This document shows positions 6,206-8,330 of a stretch of 8,330 nucleotides of DNA, in pieces. The notes below the pieces were generated by a model. It worked only from the letters and a program-made list of their open reading frames with translations. It was not told the DNA's origin and ran no database searches. Positions within the stretch are counted from its first letter, which is position 1; every line of letters starts with the position of its first letter. Source of the stretch: Candidatus Zixiibacteriota bacterium (GTDB lineage Bacteria; Zixibacteria; MSB-5A5; GN15; PGXB01); contig DAOWOO010000041.1 of the NCBI GenBank assembly GCA_030642025.1, positions 1-8,330 of the forward strand, read 5' to 3'. Position numbers and translations under genes: made by a program.

Positions 6206-7834
6206 ATGACACGCAATCAGATAACGGTGGCATTGGCTATTTTATTGCTTGTTCCGGCCTCGTCGGCCTGGACGGCAACCGGTGATGTAATAAACAGCTT
6301 TGCCACCCCCGGCAGTTGTCCGACCGGATTGACTTTCGACGGAAAATACCTGTGGATGGCTGATCGTAAAACCGATTCCTTATATAAAATAGACAGCAAT
6401 ACAGGCCGCATAAAAACCGCCCGACCGGCGCCCGGATATCAGGTTGAGGGTCTTGCTGTCGAAGGTTCATATCTCTGGGTGCTTGATATCGAAGAAGGGG
6501 CAATTTTTAAATTGAATCCTGATACCGATATCGTTGAAAAAACCATTTACCCCCCGTGTGACCATCCCAAGGGGCTGGCCTGGGACGGAAAGTATTTGTG
6601 GGTGGCGGACTATCGCGAGGATAAATTGTATCAGATTTCTACTGAGGACGGGACGACAATTGTTGAAATCCCTTCCCCTTCGGGGAATCCGTATGGTTTG
6701 GCCTATGATGGTGATTATCTCTGGGTTTCGGATCGAATTGATAATATGATTTACATGGTTAATCCGGATGACGGCGACGTGATTATCGCCTTCGATTCAC
6801 CATCGGAATTCCCGCGCGGATTAACCTATGATGGCAAATTCCTATGGAATGTTGACTATCAATCAGACAGCCTCTATAAGATAATTATCAGGGATAATGA
6901 CAAATTCATTAGGACCGACGGAAAAAAACAAGAGCTCGAATACACCCATCAGTTCCGCAATTACGGACCCGGTGAGATAACCTCACTGGATATTTATATT
7001 GCGGTTCCCCACGATCTGCCGTTCCAGAAATTATTAGATTCAATAGTATTCACACCGGAACCGACTGAATTCGTTTACGACCGCTGGGATCAGCAAATAG
7101 CCCGCTTCCATTTTGAAAATCTGACCGCCGGGGCATCGGTATCAACAGCCATGCGTGTCAAGGCTGAGCTTTTCAAAACCAGGTTTTTTATTTTTCCGGA
7201 CAATGCAGGGGCTCTAAGCGAGATTCCTGAAGATATCAAAACATCATATCTGGTTGATGATTCCAAGTACTGGATAGACGATCCCTTTATCAGGGAAGCC
7301 GCTCAAAAGGTTGTTGGCGACGAAACTAATTGCTATTGGATTGCCCGCAGGCTGTTCAATTACCTGATTGATCAAATGCATTATGAACTGGCCGGAGGGT
7401 GGAATGTCGCTCCAACCGTTTTAAAGCGTGGCAGCGGCTCCTGCTCAGAGTACAGCTTTGTCTATATCGCACTCTGCCGGGCGGCCGGGCTTCCGGCACG
7501 ATACGCCGGATCAGTGGTTATTCGGGGTGATGACGCCTCCACCGATGATGTCTTTCACCGCTGGGTGGAAGTATTTCTACCCAATTATGGTTGGATTCCG
7601 GTTGATCCGTCCGGCGGTGATCATGAAAAACCGGCGGCTCAGGCCAGAGCCTTCGGGTATTTAAACAATCGCTTCCTGATAACAACTATCGGAGGCGGAG
7701 CATCGGAATATCTCGAATGGGGTTACAATTCCAACGAATTCTGGCAGTCCAAAGGACCGTGTAAAATATATTCTGAGCATATCGGCGAATGGTCACCGGT
7801 AAAAACCGCTGCCGATTCAACGGTATCTGAATAA
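6206..7834 (+). CDS. Secreted beta-propeller-like repeat protein with transglutaminase-like domain
   Basis: This 542-residue protein begins with a Sec signal peptide: a short basic start, hydrophobic core 8-16 and likely cleavage after Ala21 in 'ASSAW'. Residues 41-245 are five tandem units of exactly 41 residues with consensus 'GLxxDGxYLWxxDxxxxxLYxI', resembling NHL or YVTN-type propeller blades. Residues 246-340 look like an all-beta linker domain ('LEYTHQFRNYGPGEITSLDI'), as found ahead of other bacterial transglutaminase-like domains. The transglutaminase-like core covers about 360-500: nucleophile Cys413 in 'GSGSCSEYSFVYIALCRAAG', His451 in 'FHRWVEVFLPNYGWIPVDPS' and Asp467, so the papain-like triad is intact. 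Members act as proteases, peptide cyclases or cross-linkers; which applies here cannot be told. The start is set by AAGGAGG (6189-6195), 10 nt upstream. It is secreted to the periplasm or beyond, and no membrane anchor or dockerin is seen at its C-terminus. Confidence 0.9.
   Translation: MTRNQITVALAILLLVPASSAWTATGDVINSFATPGSCPTGLTFDGKYLWMADRKTDSLYKIDSNTGRIKTARPAPGYQVEGLAVEGSYLWVLDIEEGAIFKLNPDTDIVEKTIYPPCDHPKGLAWDGKYLWVADYREDKLYQISTEDGTTIVEIPSPSGNPYGLAYDGDYLWVSDRIDNMIYMVNPDDGDVIIAFDSPSEFPRGLTYDGKFLWNVDYQSDSLYKIIIRDNDKFIRTDGKKQELEYTHQFRNYGPGEITSLDIYIAVPHDLPFQKLLDSIVFTPEPTEFVYDRWDQQIARFHFENLTAGASVSTAMRVKAELFKTRFFIFPDNAGALSEIPEDIKTSYLVDDSKYWIDDPFIREAAQKVVGDETNCYWIARRLFNYLIDQMHYELAGGWNVAPTVLKRGSGSCSEYSFVYIALCRAAGLPARYAGSVVIRGDDASTDDVFHRWVEVFLPNYGWIPVDPSGGDHEKPAAQARAFGYLNNRFLITTIGGGASEYLEWGYNSNEFWQSKGPCKIYSEHIGEWSPVKTAADSTVSE
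6326..6940 (+). repeat. Five tandem 123-bp units encoding 41-residue propeller-like repeats
   Basis: The glycine that opens each 'GL' motif is at residue 41, 82, 123, 164 and 205, an invariant spacing of 41 codons. The units share 'G-L-x-x-(D/E)-G-x-(Y/F)-L-W' followed by an Asp two or three residues on and 'xxLYxI' near residue 20 of the unit; the fifth is the most divergent after its first half. At DNA level the units differ at many sites, so this is an old protein repeat and not a recent tandem duplication. Confidence 0.85.
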
Positions 7835-7853
7835 TATATTTCAGCCGGTATAA

Positions 7854-8318
7854 TTACGGCTCGCTCCAGCCATCGACCTGGGATTTGGCCCGCCTGACAT
7901 CGGCCTCGACTCGGGGGTTAAGCCGCATGGCCTTATCGAACAACTGATTGGCACGTGAAAGGTACTCCGGTTTGCGAGTAAGGCGGTACAATTTGTAATG
8001 CCTGTAGCCATTATCAAAATACAGCGTAAAATCGTCAGGGTATAATTCGTTCAGCCGTTTCATTACATCAAGTCCCTTTGCAATCGCACCTTCATACAGA
8101 TAATAATCCGATAGCAATACAAGGCCTGATATATTTCGAGGATATCGGCCTAAAAATCTATCCAGGTAGTAAATGGTGCTGTCATTGTTGGCGGTCCCCA
8201 GAAAGACCTTGGCGCGCTCATAGTCGGTCGGAATATAATTCCGCCCCCCCCACGCGCATGGTGAATCACCGTTTCGTAATATATCAACCGTGATATCGCG
8301 AAACCAGTATCTGGCCAT
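7854..8318 (-). CDS. TPR-like protein, possibly the C-terminal part of a longer protein
   Basis: The minus-strand frame encodes 154 residues from an ATG at 8318 and is rich in aromatic and basic residues. Residues 36-135 look like two or three degenerate tetratricopeptide-like helix pairs: 'STIYYLDRFLGRYPRNISGL', 'GLDVMKRLNELYPDD' and 'YLSRANQLFDKAMRLNP', each ending with a Pro as TPR units often do. There is no signal peptide or membrane helix after this ATG. The start is uncertain. A CAGGAA sequence (8325-8330 on the minus strand) lies 6 nt upstream and could be a ribosome site. The frame is also open to the right edge ('QESS' before the Met), so the gene may be much longer, for example a membrane protein with a TPR tail. 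It converges on the transglutaminase gene with 19 nt between the stops. The function is unknown; TPRs usually mediate protein-protein contacts. Confidence 0.72.
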   Translation of the reverse strand: MARYWFRDITVDILRNGDSPCAWGGRNYIPTDYERAKVFLGTANNDSTIYYLDRFLGRYPRNISGLVLLSDYYLYEGAIAKGLDVMKRLNELYPDDFTLYFDNGYRHYKLYRLTRKPEYLSRANQLFDKAMRLNPRVEADVRRAKSQVDGWSEP

Positions 8319-8330
8319 TGATGATTCCTG

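Noticed and set aside
7843..7861. AGCCG / CGGCT inverted repeat with a 9-nt loop between the converging genes, a possible bidirectional terminator
   Set aside because: The stem is only 5 bp and no run of T follows on either strand; it also overlaps the last codons of the minus-strand gene. It is too weak to call.

Overview
The window looks like a piece of chromosome from a bacterium of the Fibrobacteres-Chlorobi-Bacteroidetes side of the tree, possibly an uncultured lineage such as Zixibacteria. This is inference. It rests on a secreted multidomain protein that ends in a dockerin-like pair with the C-terminal tail 'DPPGPDPDC', on a GldA/GldF/GldG-type ABC operon, and on a secreted repeat-transglutaminase protein. 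No marker gene is present that would settle the taxonomy. I see no mobile element, CRISPR array, tRNA or rRNA.

Layout. Positions 3-920 hold the 3' end of a large secreted protein: the tail of a jelly-roll-like domain, two putative Ig-like (He_PIG type) repeats and two dockerin-like calcium-loop repeats. A textbook intrinsic terminator (944-971) closes it. Positions 972-1642 have no intact gene. They contain the decayed N-terminal remnant of a thiamine-diphosphate-dependent 2-oxoacid dehydrogenase E1 gene, with an in-frame stop and a probable frameshift, cut off before the cofactor-binding region. A promoter at 1581-1608 follows, with an A6/T6 dyad in its spacer.

Positions 1643-5818 are a tight four-gene operon: ABC ATPase (GldA-like), six-helix ABC-2 permease (GldF-like), membrane-anchored GldG-like auxiliary protein and a membrane-anchored DUF4340 protein. 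Its junctions are 2 nt apart, TAATG and ATGA, so translation is probably coupled. The likely product is one inner-membrane ABC-2 complex with two large extracytoplasmic subunits; its substrate is unknown.

Positions 5828-7834 form a second unit with its own TTGCCG-N17-TATAAT promoter. It encodes a small cytoplasmic GYD-domain protein and, 31 nt later, a secreted protein with five tandem repeats of exactly 41 residues (beta-propeller-like) followed by a transglutaminase-like domain with an intact Cys-His-Asp triad. A TPR-like protein on the minus strand (7854-8318, possibly running off the right edge) converges on this unit with only 19 nt between stop codons.

The best candidates for novelty are the 41-residue repeat/transglutaminase fusion, the Gld-type module outside any visible gliding context, and the E1 pseudogene. 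Nothing in the window is clearly a wholly new system.
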